A DNA stretch of 64,000 bases from Lachnospiraceae bacterium (lineage in GTDB: Bacteria; Bacillota; Clostridia; Lachnospirales; Lachnospiraceae). Below, piece by piece: positions 33,700-41,552 of the stretch (positions are counted from its first letter, which is position 1; every line of letters begins with the position of its first letter). The notes under the pieces are model-generated. The model was given only the letters and a program-made list of their open reading frames with translations, did no database searches and had not been told where the DNA came from. A program made the position numbers and the translations under genes. The stretch is taken from contig JAETNQ010000004.1 in assembly GCA_021772075.1 (NCBI GenBank), positions 39,835-103,834 on the forward strand, given 5' to 3'.

Positions 33700-35487
33700 A
33701 TGGCAGAGGCAATGAGAGGTTTAAAAAGGACGCACCGTTGCGGGGAGCTTTCCCTGGCCCATGCGGGCGAGACAGTGACTGTAATGGGCTGGGTGCAGAA
33801 ACAGAGGAATAAGGGAGGCATTATTTTTGTCGATTTGCGCGACCGTTCCGGGCTGCTCCAAATTATATTTGAAGAAAGCGACTGCGGCGGGGAGAATTTT
33901 GCCAAGGCGGAAAAAATGAGAAGCGAATTTGTCGTGGCGGTAGTGGGAACGGTGGAGAAAAGAGCCGGGGCGGTCAATGAAAATCTGGCTACCGGCGAGA
34001 TCGAGATCCGTGCGAAAGAGGCGCGTATCCTGTCGGAAGCGGAGACTCCTCCATTTCCCATCGAAGCGGATTCCAGGACGAAGGAAGAACTGAGGCTGAA
34101 ATACCGTTATCTGGATCTGCGCAGGCCGGACCTGCAGCGGAACCTGATCCTGCGCAGCGCGATCACCGCTAATATCCGCAAGTTTTTGACGGAAGAAGGG
34201 TTTCTGGAGATAGAGACGCCGATCCTTGGAAAGTCCACGCCGGAAGGAGCAAGGGATTATCTGGTTCCGAGCCGTGTCCATCCGGGAACCTTTTACGGGC
34301 TTCCCCAGTCTCCCCAGTTGTTCAAGCAGTTATTGATGTGTTCCGGCTACGACCGTTATTTCCAGATTGCAAAATGCTTCAGGGATGAAGATCTGAGGGC
34401 GGACAGACAGCCGGAATTTACACAGGTGGATATGGAGCTTTCTTTTGTGGATGTAGAGGATGTCATTGATGTCAATGAGAGGCTGATACAGTTCGTATGC
34501 CGGGAAGCGATCGGGTTGGAAGTGGAACTGCCTCTTCCCCGCATCTGTTGGATCGATGCGATGAACCGCTATGGTTCCGATAAACCGGATACCCGTTTCG
34601 GCATGGAATTGACGGATGTGTCGGAGACGGTAAGAGGCTGCGGCTTCGGCGTATTTGCTTCCGCGTTGGAACAGGGCGGTTCTGTCCGGGGAATCAATGC
34701 CAAAGGGCAGGGAGCCATGCCGAGGAAGAAGATAGACGCCCTTGTGGATATGGCCAGGGGTTACGGCGCTAAGGGGCTGGCTTATCTTTGCATCGGCGAA
34801 GACGGAAGTTACAAGTCTTCTTTTGCCAAGTTTATGACAGAAGAAGAGCTGGCGGCCCTTGTGAAGGTTATGGATGGGGAAAACGGGGATTTGCTTCTTT
34901 TTGCGGCGGATAAGAACGCCATCGTGTGGAGCGTATTGGGCGCTCTGCGCCTGGAACTCGGGAAGCAGATGGGATTGATCGATGAAAACCGGTTTCAGTT
35001 CCTTTGGGTGACGGAATTTCCTTTATTGGAATGGAATGAGGAGGAAAACCGTTTTGTGGCGATGCACCATCCCTTTACCATGCCGATGGATGAAGATCTG
35101 GAATATTTGGATTCCGATCCGGCAAGAGTACGCGCCAAAGCGTATGACATCGTACTGAATGGCGTGGAACTGGGCGGCGGTTCGGTCAGGATCTTCCAGA
35201 ACGACATACAGGAAAGGATGTTTGAAGTACTGGGATTTGAAAAAGAGGATGCTTATAACCGTTTCGGCTTTTTGCTCAATGCGTTTAAATATGGGGTTCC
35301 GCCTCATGCGGGCCTGGCTTATGGGCTGGACCGGCTGGTAATGCTGCTCGTGCATGCGGAAAGCATCAGGGACGTAATGGCGTTTCCTAAGATAAAGGAT
35401 GCTTCTTGTCTGCTGACGAATGCGCCGGATGTGGTGGATGAAGGGCAGTTAAAGGAGTTGGGAATCGGGATGATAGAAACTCCTTAA
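33700..35487 (+). CDS. aspS: aspartyl-tRNA synthetase
   Basis: Class IIb synthetase of the bacterial type (595 aa). It has an OB-fold anticodon domain at the N-terminus (TVTVMGWVQKQRNKGGIIFV), motif 1 (GFLEIETPILGKSTPEGARD), motif 2 (YFQIAKCFRDEDLRADRQPE, then FTQVDMELSF), a GAD insertion (about 300-420) and motif 3 (GLAYGLDRLVMLL). The full bacterial insertion domain and C-terminal extension are present. It is co-transcribed with hisS; the phosphopantetheinyl transferase gene follows closely. Confidence 0.97.
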   Translation: MAEAMRGLKRTHRCGELSLAHAGETVTVMGWVQKQRNKGGIIFVDLRDRSGLLQIIFEESDCGGENFAKAEKMRSEFVVAVVGTVEKRAGAVNENLATGEIEIRAKEARILSEAETPPFPIEADSRTKEELRLKYRYLDLRRPDLQRNLILRSAITANIRKFLTEEGFLEIETPILGKSTPEGARDYLVPSRVHPGTFYGLPQSPQLFKQLLMCSGYDRYFQIAKCFRDEDLRADRQPEFTQVDMELSFVDVEDVIDVNERLIQFVCREAIGLEVELPLPRICWIDAMNRYGSDKPDTRFGMELTDVSETVRGCGFGVFASALEQGGSVRGINAKGQGAMPRKKIDALVDMARGYGAKGLAYLCIGEDGSYKSSFAKFMTEEELAALVKVMDGENGDLLLFAADKNAIVWSVLGALRLELGKQMGLIDENRFQFLWVTEFPLLEWNEEENRFVAMHHPFTMPMDEDLEYLDSDPARVRAKAYDIVLNGVELGGGSVRIFQNDIQERMFEVLGFEKEDAYNRFGFLLNAFKYGVPPHAGLAYGLDRLVMLLVHAESIRDVMAFPKIKDASCLLTNAPDVVDEGQLKELGIGMIETP

Positions 35488-35508
35488 AAGGGAAAATTGG
35501 GAAAGCGT

Positions 35509-36252
35509 ATGATAAGGATATACAGGGCAGACACTGCCCTGCTGCCCGATGAAGATGCGGTTCTGGAAAAAATGGTATTTTTGGATGAAACGCGGAAGCG
35601 GAAGGTATGGCAGTGCAAGAATTTGGAAGATAAAAAAAGAAGCCTCCTGGCTGGATATTTGATCCAGCAGGGGGTGAAAGAGTGGATGACAAAAGAGGGC
35701 GGCTTGCAGGGGGATGCAAAACCGCTTTTTTTGACTTATGACTATTCCCGGTATGGAAAGCCCTATTTTAAAGGGGAAAAGGGATTATATTTTAATATTT
35801 CACATTCCAAAAGTTATGTGGTATGCGCTTTTTCGGATAAGGAAGTGGGTATTGACATTCAGATTCACAGAAAGGGAAAGGCCGATATTGCCTGGAGATT
35901 TTTTTCCATGGAAGACAGAGCATTGATGGAGAGTTTGGCTGGCGGGGGAAAGAGTCCGGAAGAGATATTTTTTGCCCTATGGACGGTAAAAGAGGCCTTT
36001 ATGAAACTGACGGGGGAAGGGCTGCGGCAAGGCCTGGATGCGACAGTGATAGAAATGGCCGATGACGGCGGAACCGGATTGGGAGAATGTCCGAACGGCA
36101 TGTGGAAACAGGGGCGGATAAGGAAAAGGGAAGAAAAGGACGGCGCATATTTTCAGATTTATGAGGAGCGGAATGGGATCAGCAAATACAGCATGGCATT
36201 GTGCAGTTATGAAATGGCTGGCGAGATACAAAGAAAAGAAGTAAGAATATAA
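35509..36252 (+). CDS. Sfp-type 4'-phosphopantetheinyl transferase
   Basis: A 247-residue enzyme that moves phosphopantetheine from CoA to a carrier-protein serine. Family motifs are YSRYGKPYF, FNISHSKSYVVCAFSDKEVG then IDIQ (the G-I-D magnesium site) and FFALWTVKEAFMKLTGEGLR (W-x-x-K-E-A). It is the two-domain Sfp size, larger than AcpS, so it may act on peptide or polyketide carrier proteins; no such synthase is in the window. ATG 35509 is preferred to TTG 35497. It sits 21 bp after aspS and probably uses the same transcript. Confidence 0.92.
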   Translation: MIRIYRADTALLPDEDAVLEKMVFLDETRKRKVWQCKNLEDKKRSLLAGYLIQQGVKEWMTKEGGLQGDAKPLFLTYDYSRYGKPYFKGEKGLYFNISHSKSYVVCAFSDKEVGIDIQIHRKGKADIAWRFFSMEDRALMESLAGGGKSPEEIFFALWTVKEAFMKLTGEGLRQGLDATVIEMADDGGTGLGECPNGMWKQGRIRKREEKDGAYFQIYEERNGISKYSMALCSYEMAGEIQRKEVRI

Positions 36253-36309
36253 CAATTCTGAACGGACAGACCATGCGGAGAGGGACAAAAATCGGGGGCA
36301 GCGATTGAT

Positions 36310-36693
36310 ATGAAGGGTATCTATGGATTTGAGCATTTATTAGGCCTGCGGCGGGAACTGCGGGGGATCCGGAGGGATTTTAACCGGGCAAGGAAGGTGG
36401 GAAACGTAAGATATGGAAGGTATTTCCTGTTTTACCCGGGAATGGAAAGGTGGATGTACATAGGTTATGAAGATATCGTCTGGGCATACAGGCGGCTTGG
36501 GGATATCCCGGGAAATAAAGGAAAGGGAGCCGAGGCGGAGATGCATTTTCTGATGCTGGTGACGAAAGAAAAAAAGAGGTTCGGCGTACCGGTAGGTGAG
36601 AAGGAAAATGCATTGACGGGGTTAAAAATTCTGCAGGAGCATAGCTTTATTGATATTGGTTTTTCGAAGGAAAAAGAGGAGAAATATTTATGA
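36310..36693 (+). CDS. unrecognised basic 127-aa protein
   Basis: I do not recognise this protein. It is rich in Arg and aromatic residues (GFEHLLGLRRELRGIRRDFN, YGRYFLFYPGMERWMYIGYE) and has a Lys/Glu C-terminus, with no signal peptide or membrane helix. The arrangement suggests a small globular or adaptor protein. Its stop overlaps the start of the next gene (A-T-G-A at 36690-36693), so the pair is translationally coupled and probably works together. Confidence 0.6.
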   Translation: MKGIYGFEHLLGLRRELRGIRRDFNRARKVGNVRYGRYFLFYPGMERWMYIGYEDIVWAYRRLGDIPGNKGKGAEAEMHFLMLVTKEKKRFGVPVGEKENALTGLKILQEHSFIDIGFSKEKEEKYL

Positions 36694-37391
36694 TCGGCAG
36701 CAGTGGAAAGGTGGGTTCCGGCAATTACCATAAGCATGAGGTGACAAAATGTCTGCATGAATCCGGGGCGGCAAAAGGGGAGGCTGGAGGAAAAACAGGG
36801 GCGGGAGCGCGGACTTCATTTTCCCGGATACAGCAGGAGCAGAGAACTTTTTCCTTGCAGGAATGGCTGGCGGACGGCTTGCGGGGACTGTTTTCGAGAG
36901 CCTCGGGGTTCTGGAGGCGGCTGGGGGAAGAAGGGTCGGCCGGCCGGGACGAATTGGCCTGGGGGGATAAAAAAGAATCCGGGACGGCGGCGGCCGGAAT
37001 GACCGGGGAAGCAACGAATACCGAGTCCCTGGCGAACGATGCGGCTGCCGCAGTAATGGTTACTGCAATGGTCAAACCGGAAATGGAGAGAAAAGAAGAA
37101 GAGCAGGAGATTGAAAGAAAGGTCAAAAATGTGGAAGGAGCCGTAGACGGGGGGCTGAAGAAGGAACAGGGCGGAATACAGAAATTTTTACAGAAATTCG
37201 GGGAGGCTGCGGCAAGGGCAGGACAGTTCCTGAAAAAGAAAAAGAAAATGGAACCCGCCCTTTTAGAGAGCGATGCAGATTTCCATATGGGAGACAACAG
37301 CTTTTTGCTGGATTCTTACAACCGTGAAGGGGAATATAGTACGTTGGCGAAGGACAGGAGCCTGGAAGGAAGTTTCCGGGCGAAGGGGTAA
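36690..37391 (+). CDS. unrecognised low-complexity 233-aa protein
   Basis: Unknown protein coupled to the preceding gene by a 4-bp overlap. It is rich in Gly, Ala, Glu and Lys. A helical segment (TFSLQEWLADGLRGLFSRAS) lies near residues 53-72. A Glu/Lys heptad-like region spans about 130-160, followed by a Lys tract (QFLKKKKKMEP) and an acidic/polar tail. It has no signal peptide. It might be a partly disordered scaffold. No family is suggested and no homologue was found elsewhere in the window. Confidence 0.55.
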   Translation: MIGSSGKVGSGNYHKHEVTKCLHESGAAKGEAGGKTGAGARTSFSRIQQEQRTFSLQEWLADGLRGLFSRASGFWRRLGEEGSAGRDELAWGDKKESGTAAAGMTGEATNTESLANDAAAAVMVTAMVKPEMERKEEEQEIERKVKNVEGAVDGGLKKEQGGIQKFLQKFGEAAARAGQFLKKKKKMEPALLESDADFHMGDNSFLLDSYNREGEYSTLAKDRSLEGSFRAKG

Positions 37392-37469
37392 GACAGGCAG
37401 GGGAAGGGGTGTAGGTTCTCTCCGTATTGCTGTCTGATCCTCCTGTTCTTCATAAATCAGTTTTTAAGC

Positions 37470-37505
37470 AAAAACAACAGCTTGCCGCAGATCATGGCAA
37501 GCTGT
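37470..37505 (-). terminator. terminator of the amidase gene
   Basis: On the minus strand a perfect 10-bp stem (ACAGCTTGCC and GGCAAGCTGT; plus-strand 37477-37486 and 37496-37505) is followed by TGTTTTTGC. It overlaps the last codons of the amidase. Confidence 0.8.
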
Positions 37506-38022
37506 CTAATATTCCGTCTGCGATAGCCTGGGCAAGCTCGTCAAAGCGATTGTCAAACAGGGCATTATCGCTGTCATTGTTGATAAATCCCGCTTCGATC
37601 AAAAGAGAGGGCATCTGTGTGCGGTTCAGCACGACCAGATTGGTTCTTTCATTGACTCCTTGATTGATAAAACCGAGAGCCTGCAGATTTTCGTTAATGT
37701 TCTCCGCCATACGGGCGGCATCGCCATAACGGTTGTATACAAGGGATTCGATCCCTGTATACTGGTTGGGATAGACGCTGGAATTCCGGTGGATGGATAC
37801 AAAGTAATCGGCGCCCGCTTCGTTGGCTTTTTCCGCTTTGCGGGCCGGACTGTCATAAATGTCAGATGTCCTCGTATAAACCACGTTTACTCCGGCGTTT
37901 TCCAGCAGGCGCCCGACCGCCAGCGTAAGGTTGAGGGCGTCTGTTTTTTCCTGTCTTCCGTTATAAGTAGCGCCGGGATTGGCTCCGCCATGCCCGGCGT
38001 CTAAAACAATGGTATATGCCAT
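37492..38022 (-). CDS. N-acetylmuramoyl-L-alanine amidase (Amidase_3), no signal peptide
   Basis: Zinc amidase of the AmiC/CwlV catalytic fold that cuts the bond between muramic acid and the stem peptide. At 176 residues it is the bare catalytic domain. The motifs are VLDAGHGGANPGA (zinc His), the second metal region with Glu in NGRQEKTDALNL, FVSIHRNSS (zinc His) and SLLIEAGFINND (catalytic Glu). The N-terminus MAYTIVLDAGHGG starts directly in the fold: no signal peptide, no anchor, no binding domain. It is either released by lysis, exported by another route, or a domesticated phage endolysin. No holin gene lies next to it. Confidence 0.92.
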   Translation of the reverse strand: MAYTIVLDAGHGGANPGATYNGRQEKTDALNLTLAVGRLLENAGVNVVYTRTSDIYDSPARKAEKANEAGADYFVSIHRNSSVYPNQYTGIESLVYNRYGDAARMAENINENLQALGFINQGVNERTNLVVLNRTQMPSLLIEAGFINNDSDNALFDNRFDELAQAIADGILDSLP

Positions 38023-38100
38023 AGGGATTGCTCCAATCGTTACTTATTTTAGTGTATGAAGAAGCGGGGGATTGGTGCATTTCCTATGAATTCTATAAAA

Positions 38101-38655
38101 CTACGGATTACAATGCGGGCAGGGCTGATAACCGGCATCAAGGATCTTATTCCTGAGAGTGGTTCGCTCGGACCGCTTGTCAACCGGGATCTCCGCAGCA
38201 TCGGAACAGTCTTCCGTATGGAAAAGCCCGGTGTCCAGATCCATAATATAGAGCTGCTCGGTAGTTGAATCAGGTACTGTTTCCGTGACAGGAGCCGTAT
38301 CAGCGGGTGCTTCGGCGGGGGCCGGTTCCGGATTTTCTGTGCCGGAAGGTTCTGCGGCATCGGCAGGGGATACATCGGTACCCATCGCGTCTTCTGCCGG
38401 AACCGTATCATTCGCCGGCGCAGGCTTTTCTTCCGGGGAAGCAGACGGCGAGTTCCCCGGCAATTCAATGATATTTCCCTGTTCATCGTAAGCTAGCCGG
38501 GAGTCTTCTTCCGTTTCCCCGGTTATCGCTTCCAGCGAACCGGGATGGAAGCGGCGGCCGCTATACTCTGCATAAAGCATAATACCAATCAGCGATATAG
38601 TGCCAATCAATAAGATTCCAAATAGGATGTAAAAAAAGCGTTTGATGATTTTCAT
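38101..38655 (-). CDS. membrane-anchored protein with C-terminal zinc-like motif
   Basis: A 184-residue protein. ATG 38655 (MKIIKRFFYILFGILLIGTI) with AAGGAC upstream gives one N-terminal membrane helix; the frame extends further upstream but only into a hairpin repeat. Residues ~60-135 are a disordered Pro/Ala/Glu/Thr linker. The C-terminal ~45 residues carry H-T-E-D-C and GYQPCPHCNP, matching the small Ada-like Cys4/Cys3His zinc motif (F-H-x3-C...R-x-x-L-x3-GY-x-PC-x2-C-x-P) seen at the ends of secreted nucleases and related proteins. The domain should lie outside the cell. Its function is unknown. Confidence 0.75.
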   Translation of the reverse strand: MKIIKRFFYILFGILLIGTISLIGIMLYAEYSGRRFHPGSLEAITGETEEDSRLAYDEQGNIIELPGNSPSASPEEKPAPANDTVPAEDAMGTDVSPADAAEPSGTENPEPAPAEAPADTAPVTETVPDSTTEQLYIMDLDTGLFHTEDCSDAAEIPVDKRSERTTLRNKILDAGYQPCPHCNP

Positions 38656-38738
38656 GATTTTTGTCCTTAGTGTCGATGATTTATTTTCACTTATTCTATC
38701 ATCTTTTCTGCTTTTTTTCAACGAAGAATATATAGCGG

Positions 38739-39130
38739 CAGGGAAATCAATTTCGCCGTGCCAGGGGCTGGAAGGGGAGGAAGAAGGGCGGCGGGATGAG
38801 GGCAGGGGCAGGACAGCGGGGGAACTGGCCAGGAATGGCTTCGCCGTGCCGGCTCCAAGAAATGGATTTTCTAAATATTCCGGGTAAGGCAGTATCAGCC
38901 GGACGCAACCGCCCGCGATTCGCCATCCGGGCTCATTGCGGGCTTTTGGTGACATCCGTGTCACCAAATTGCTGTTTTCTGAACGGAATATTAAGAAAAT
39001 CTCATTTCTCTACGCAAGGCAACGGTGAAACCATTTCCAGCCAGTTCTCCCGCTGTCCTGCCCCTGCCCTCATCCTGCCGCCCCTCTTCCTCCCCTTCCA
39101 GCCCCCGGCACGGCAAAATTGATTTTCCTG
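38739..39130. repeat. long inverted-repeat (hairpin) element 3
   Basis: Arms of about 145 nt (38739-38882 and 38985-39130) match at most positions over their whole length, including purine-rich runs such as GGCTGGAAGGGGAGGAAGA. The 102-nt interior contains a perfect 10-bp hairpin (TTTGGTGACA 38945-38954 and TGTCACCAAA 38959-38968) followed by TTGCTG. It fills the divergent gap between the membrane protein and the HAD phosphatase. Confidence 0.85.
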
Positions 39131-39218
39131 ATATAGCGGCTTTTCTGTATTTTCCCGTCTTGCTTTTTAAAGCAGGATCGTACATAATACAAAGGAATAT
39201 ATGGAAAGGGAGGGGCTT

Positions 39219-39866
39219 ATGAAAAAATATAAAGCGGTTATTTTTGACTTGGACGGCACATTGCTGGATACTTTGGAGGATTTGAAGGACAGCGTAAACT
39301 ATGCGCTGGGAAATGCGGGGATGCCGTTGCGTTCCCTGGAGGAAGTGAGGACTTTTGTTGGAAACGGAGTGCGGCGGCTGATGGAACTTGCTGTGCCGTT
39401 TGGTGAGGAAAACCCGGAATTCGCCAAGGTCTTTGAAGAATTTAAGAAGCATTATGCGCTGCATTGCAACGATAAGACGGCGCCTTATCCCCATATCATG
39501 GAATTATTGTCGGAACTGAAAGCAAGGGGGTATCAAATGGCGGTGGTTTCCAATAAGTTTTATGGGGCGGTACAGGAGTTGAGAAAGCTGTATTTTGAGG
39601 GATATATCGAGACCGCGATAGGGGAGAAGGAAGGAATCCGCAGAAAGCCGGCAAAAGATACGGTGGCAGCGGCATTGCGGGAATTGGGGGTCGATAAGGA
39701 AGACGCAGTATATGTGGGGGATTCCGAGGTGGATATTGCCACGGCGGAAAATGCAGGCATGGACTGCATTGTCGTGGCCTGGGGATTCCGCACAAGGGAA
39801 GAACAGGAAAAAGCGGGCGGCAAAGTATTTGCTGACGACCCGCTGGATATATTGGAATTAGTGTGA
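39219..39866 (+). CDS. gph: HAD-IA phosphatase, phosphoglycolate phosphatase-like
   Basis: A 215-residue HAD subfamily IA hydrolase of the Gph/PgmB type. Motif I is VIFDLDGTLLDTLEDL, the cap domain spans about 15-80 with the family sequence TFVGNGVRRLMELAVP, motif II is VVSNKFYG, motif III Lys is in RKPAKDT, and motif IV is YVGDSEVDIATAENAG. It probably removes phosphate from 2-phosphoglycolate, though related enzymes act on other small phosphates. ATG 39219 has AAGGGAGGGG upstream. The last two codons lie inside structured repeat copy C. Confidence 0.9.
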   Translation: MKKYKAVIFDLDGTLLDTLEDLKDSVNYALGNAGMPLRSLEEVRTFVGNGVRRLMELAVPFGEENPEFAKVFEEFKKHYALHCNDKTAPYPHIMELLSELKARGYQMAVVSNKFYGAVQELRKLYFEGYIETAIGEKEGIRRKPAKDTVAAALRELGVDKEDAVYVGDSEVDIATAENAGMDCIVVAWGFRTREEQEKAGGKVFADDPLDILELV

Positions 39867-39989
39867 AGAGAAGTTCTAATTGCTTTAGCAATTTAAGCTC
39901 ACAGCAGGGGCTGTTTCGCCAAGAACTTCTAGGGTTCGCGTTGCGAACCGCCCTTCACACCGAAGAACGCCTAAAAAGCGGCGTTCTTC
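39861..39989. repeat. structured repeat, copy C
   Basis: Same plan as copies A and B at 7.8-8.0 kb: outer stem GTGTGAAG (39861-39868) with CTTCACAC (39953-39960); middle stem AGAAGTTCT (39869-39877) with AGAACTTCT (39922-39930); inner stem ACAGC (39901-39905) with GCTGT (39910-39914); second hairpin GAAGAACGCC (39962-39971) with GGCGTTCTTC (39980-39989). Two extra self-contained hairpins are inserted: AATTGCT-TT-AGCAATT after the middle-left arm and GGTTCGC-GTT-GCGAACC before the outer-right arm. It sits between convergent genes and starts in the final codons of gph. Confidence 0.85.
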
Positions 39990-40008
39990 CTGTTGATGGT
40001 TAATTCGA

Positions 40009-41367
40009 TCAGCCTTCCGGAGGATCTGTTTCCTGCACGGCAGAAGGAACGGGGTCTTCGACGGGTGCTTCTGCTCCGAGGGATTCTTCTTCCGTGCCAG
40101 GGTTTTCCCCGGTTTCTTCCGGAAGGGTCATGGATACTTTTTTAATGCGGTTCTGGCTGATTTCTTTGACTTGCAAAATAATTCCGTCTTCGGTAACGAT
40201 TGTTTCTTCCGCTTCCGGGAGGCGGTCCAGATGCTCGATGATGAGGCCGCCGATGGAATCATAATCTTCTGAATGCAGGGAAATATCCAGCGCGTCGTTG
40301 ATATCGTCCAGTTTCATGCCGCCTTCCACAAGATAGGTATGCCCGTCCACTTGCTGGATCAGTTCTTCTTCGTCTGCGTCATATTCGTCCCGGATTTCTC
40401 CTACGATTTCTTCCAGAAGGTCTTCCAGGGTGATCATACCTACCGTTGCGCCGTATTCGTTTAATACAAAAGCCGCGTTGGCGGTAATTTCCCGCATTTC
40501 TATCATCAGGTCGGCCGTTTTTTTGAATTCATAAGTATAATAAGCTTCCCGGAGGATATTTTTCACCTGGAAATTTTCTTTGTCGGATAACAGGATAAAA
40601 TCCTTAATATTAATGAGGCCGACAATATTATCCTTATCGTTCTCATAGACAGGAAGCCTGGTGTACATATATTCCTTAAAAACAGTAAGAACCTCTTCGT
40701 AGCCCATATCCAGGCTGACGCTTACCATGTCGATGCGGGGAATCATAATGTCTTTGGCCACCGCGTCGCTGAAATCAAAAATATTATAAATGATTTCCCT
40801 TTCTTCCGATTCGATGACGCCGTCCTCATGGCTTACATCCACATAAGTTTTCAATTCGTTTTCCGTCATCAGGCTTCCTTTTTTGTTCATGTCAATATGC
40901 AGCAGCCGGGAAATGCCCATGGACAGCTTATCGATAATAAAAACCACGGGGGTGAATATCTTCATAAGAAAAAGGATGATTTTGGCATATATTAACGATA
41001 TTTTATCCGAATAAATCATGGCGGTGTTTTTCGGAATGATCTCCCCGAAAATAAGAATAGTAAGAGTCAGGATGCCGGTGGCGATCCCTACCGCATAGCT
41101 CCCGAATACTTTTGATGCAAGAATGGTAGTCAGGGAGGATGCCGTCAGATTGACAATATTGTTGCCGATCAGAATAGTGCTTAACATTTTACTGTATTGG
41201 TCCAGGACAGTAAGGGCGGCTGCCGCGCGCGAATTGCCTTCATCCGCAAGGGATTTCATGCGTACGCGGTTTACCGTGGTAAAAGCCGTTTCCGCAGAAG
41301 AAAAAAAGGCCGACAGACCGACTAAAACTAAAATAGTAACAAGTTGTATGACACCAGTGGTATCCAA
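40009..41367 (-). CDS. HlyC/CorC-family membrane protein (DUF21, CBS pair, CorC_HlyC)
   Basis: A 452-residue protein of the CNNM/CorC class, linked to magnesium or cobalt transport. It has an N-terminal DUF21 domain with about four membrane helices (about 5-140; LVTILVLVGLSAFFSSAETA, MLSTILIGNNIVNLTASSLT). Two CBS domains follow (about 205-330; MIPRIDMVSVSLDMGYEEVL, ILREAYYTYEFKKTADLMIE). The C-terminal CorC_HlyC domain includes DEYGATVGMITLEDLLEEIV and an acidic tail. The start is TTG 41367, with AAGGAG 10 bp upstream. Despite the 'hemolysin' label in the family, haemolysis is not implied. The 3' end faces repeat copy C. Confidence 0.93.
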   Translation of the reverse strand: MDTTGVIQLVTILVLVGLSAFFSSAETAFTTVNRVRMKSLADEGNSRAAAALTVLDQYSKMLSTILIGNNIVNLTASSLTTILASKVFGSYAVGIATGILTLTILIFGEIIPKNTAMIYSDKISLIYAKIILFLMKIFTPVVFIIDKLSMGISRLLHIDMNKKGSLMTENELKTYVDVSHEDGVIESEEREIIYNIFDFSDAVAKDIMIPRIDMVSVSLDMGYEEVLTVFKEYMYTRLPVYENDKDNIVGLINIKDFILLSDKENFQVKNILREAYYTYEFKKTADLMIEMREITANAAFVLNEYGATVGMITLEDLLEEIVGEIRDEYDADEEELIQQVDGHTYLVEGGMKLDDINDALDISLHSEDYDSIGGLIIEHLDRLPEAEETIVTEDGIILQVKEISQNRIKKVSMTLPEETGENPGTEEESLGAEAPVEDPVPSAVQETDPPEG

Positions 41368-41439
41368 AATTTTCTCACTCCTTATGTAGCTTAATAATTG
41401 GTTCCTGCCGTTTTTTATTCGTATCAGGCGGCAGCATAT

Positions 41440-41483
41440 ATGAAATATTACAATATTGTCTGTTAGGTGTCAAGATATTTCAT
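41440..41483. promoter_or_regulatory. 9-bp inverted repeat between divergent genes
   Basis: ATGAAATAT (41440-41448) and ATATTTCAT (41475-41483) are exact complements 26 bp apart, in the shared upstream region of the CorC-like gene and the TIGR04086 gene. They may form a looped operator; no regulator is known. Confidence 0.35.
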
Positions 41484-41552
41484 GATTCATGCAATTTACG
41501 GGAATCCGAGGAATATATATAAAAAGGATAGAAATAGCGGAAGGAGATTGAC

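Noticed and set aside
38656..38967. N-terminal extension of the zinc-motif membrane protein
   Set aside because: It would translate one arm of hairpin element 3; the ATG at 38655 has its own ribosome site and gives a normal membrane anchor.
40009..41367. Hemolysin virulence factor
   Set aside because: Family naming only; DUF21, CBS and CorC_HlyC domains indicate a CNNM/CorC-type ion-transport protein.
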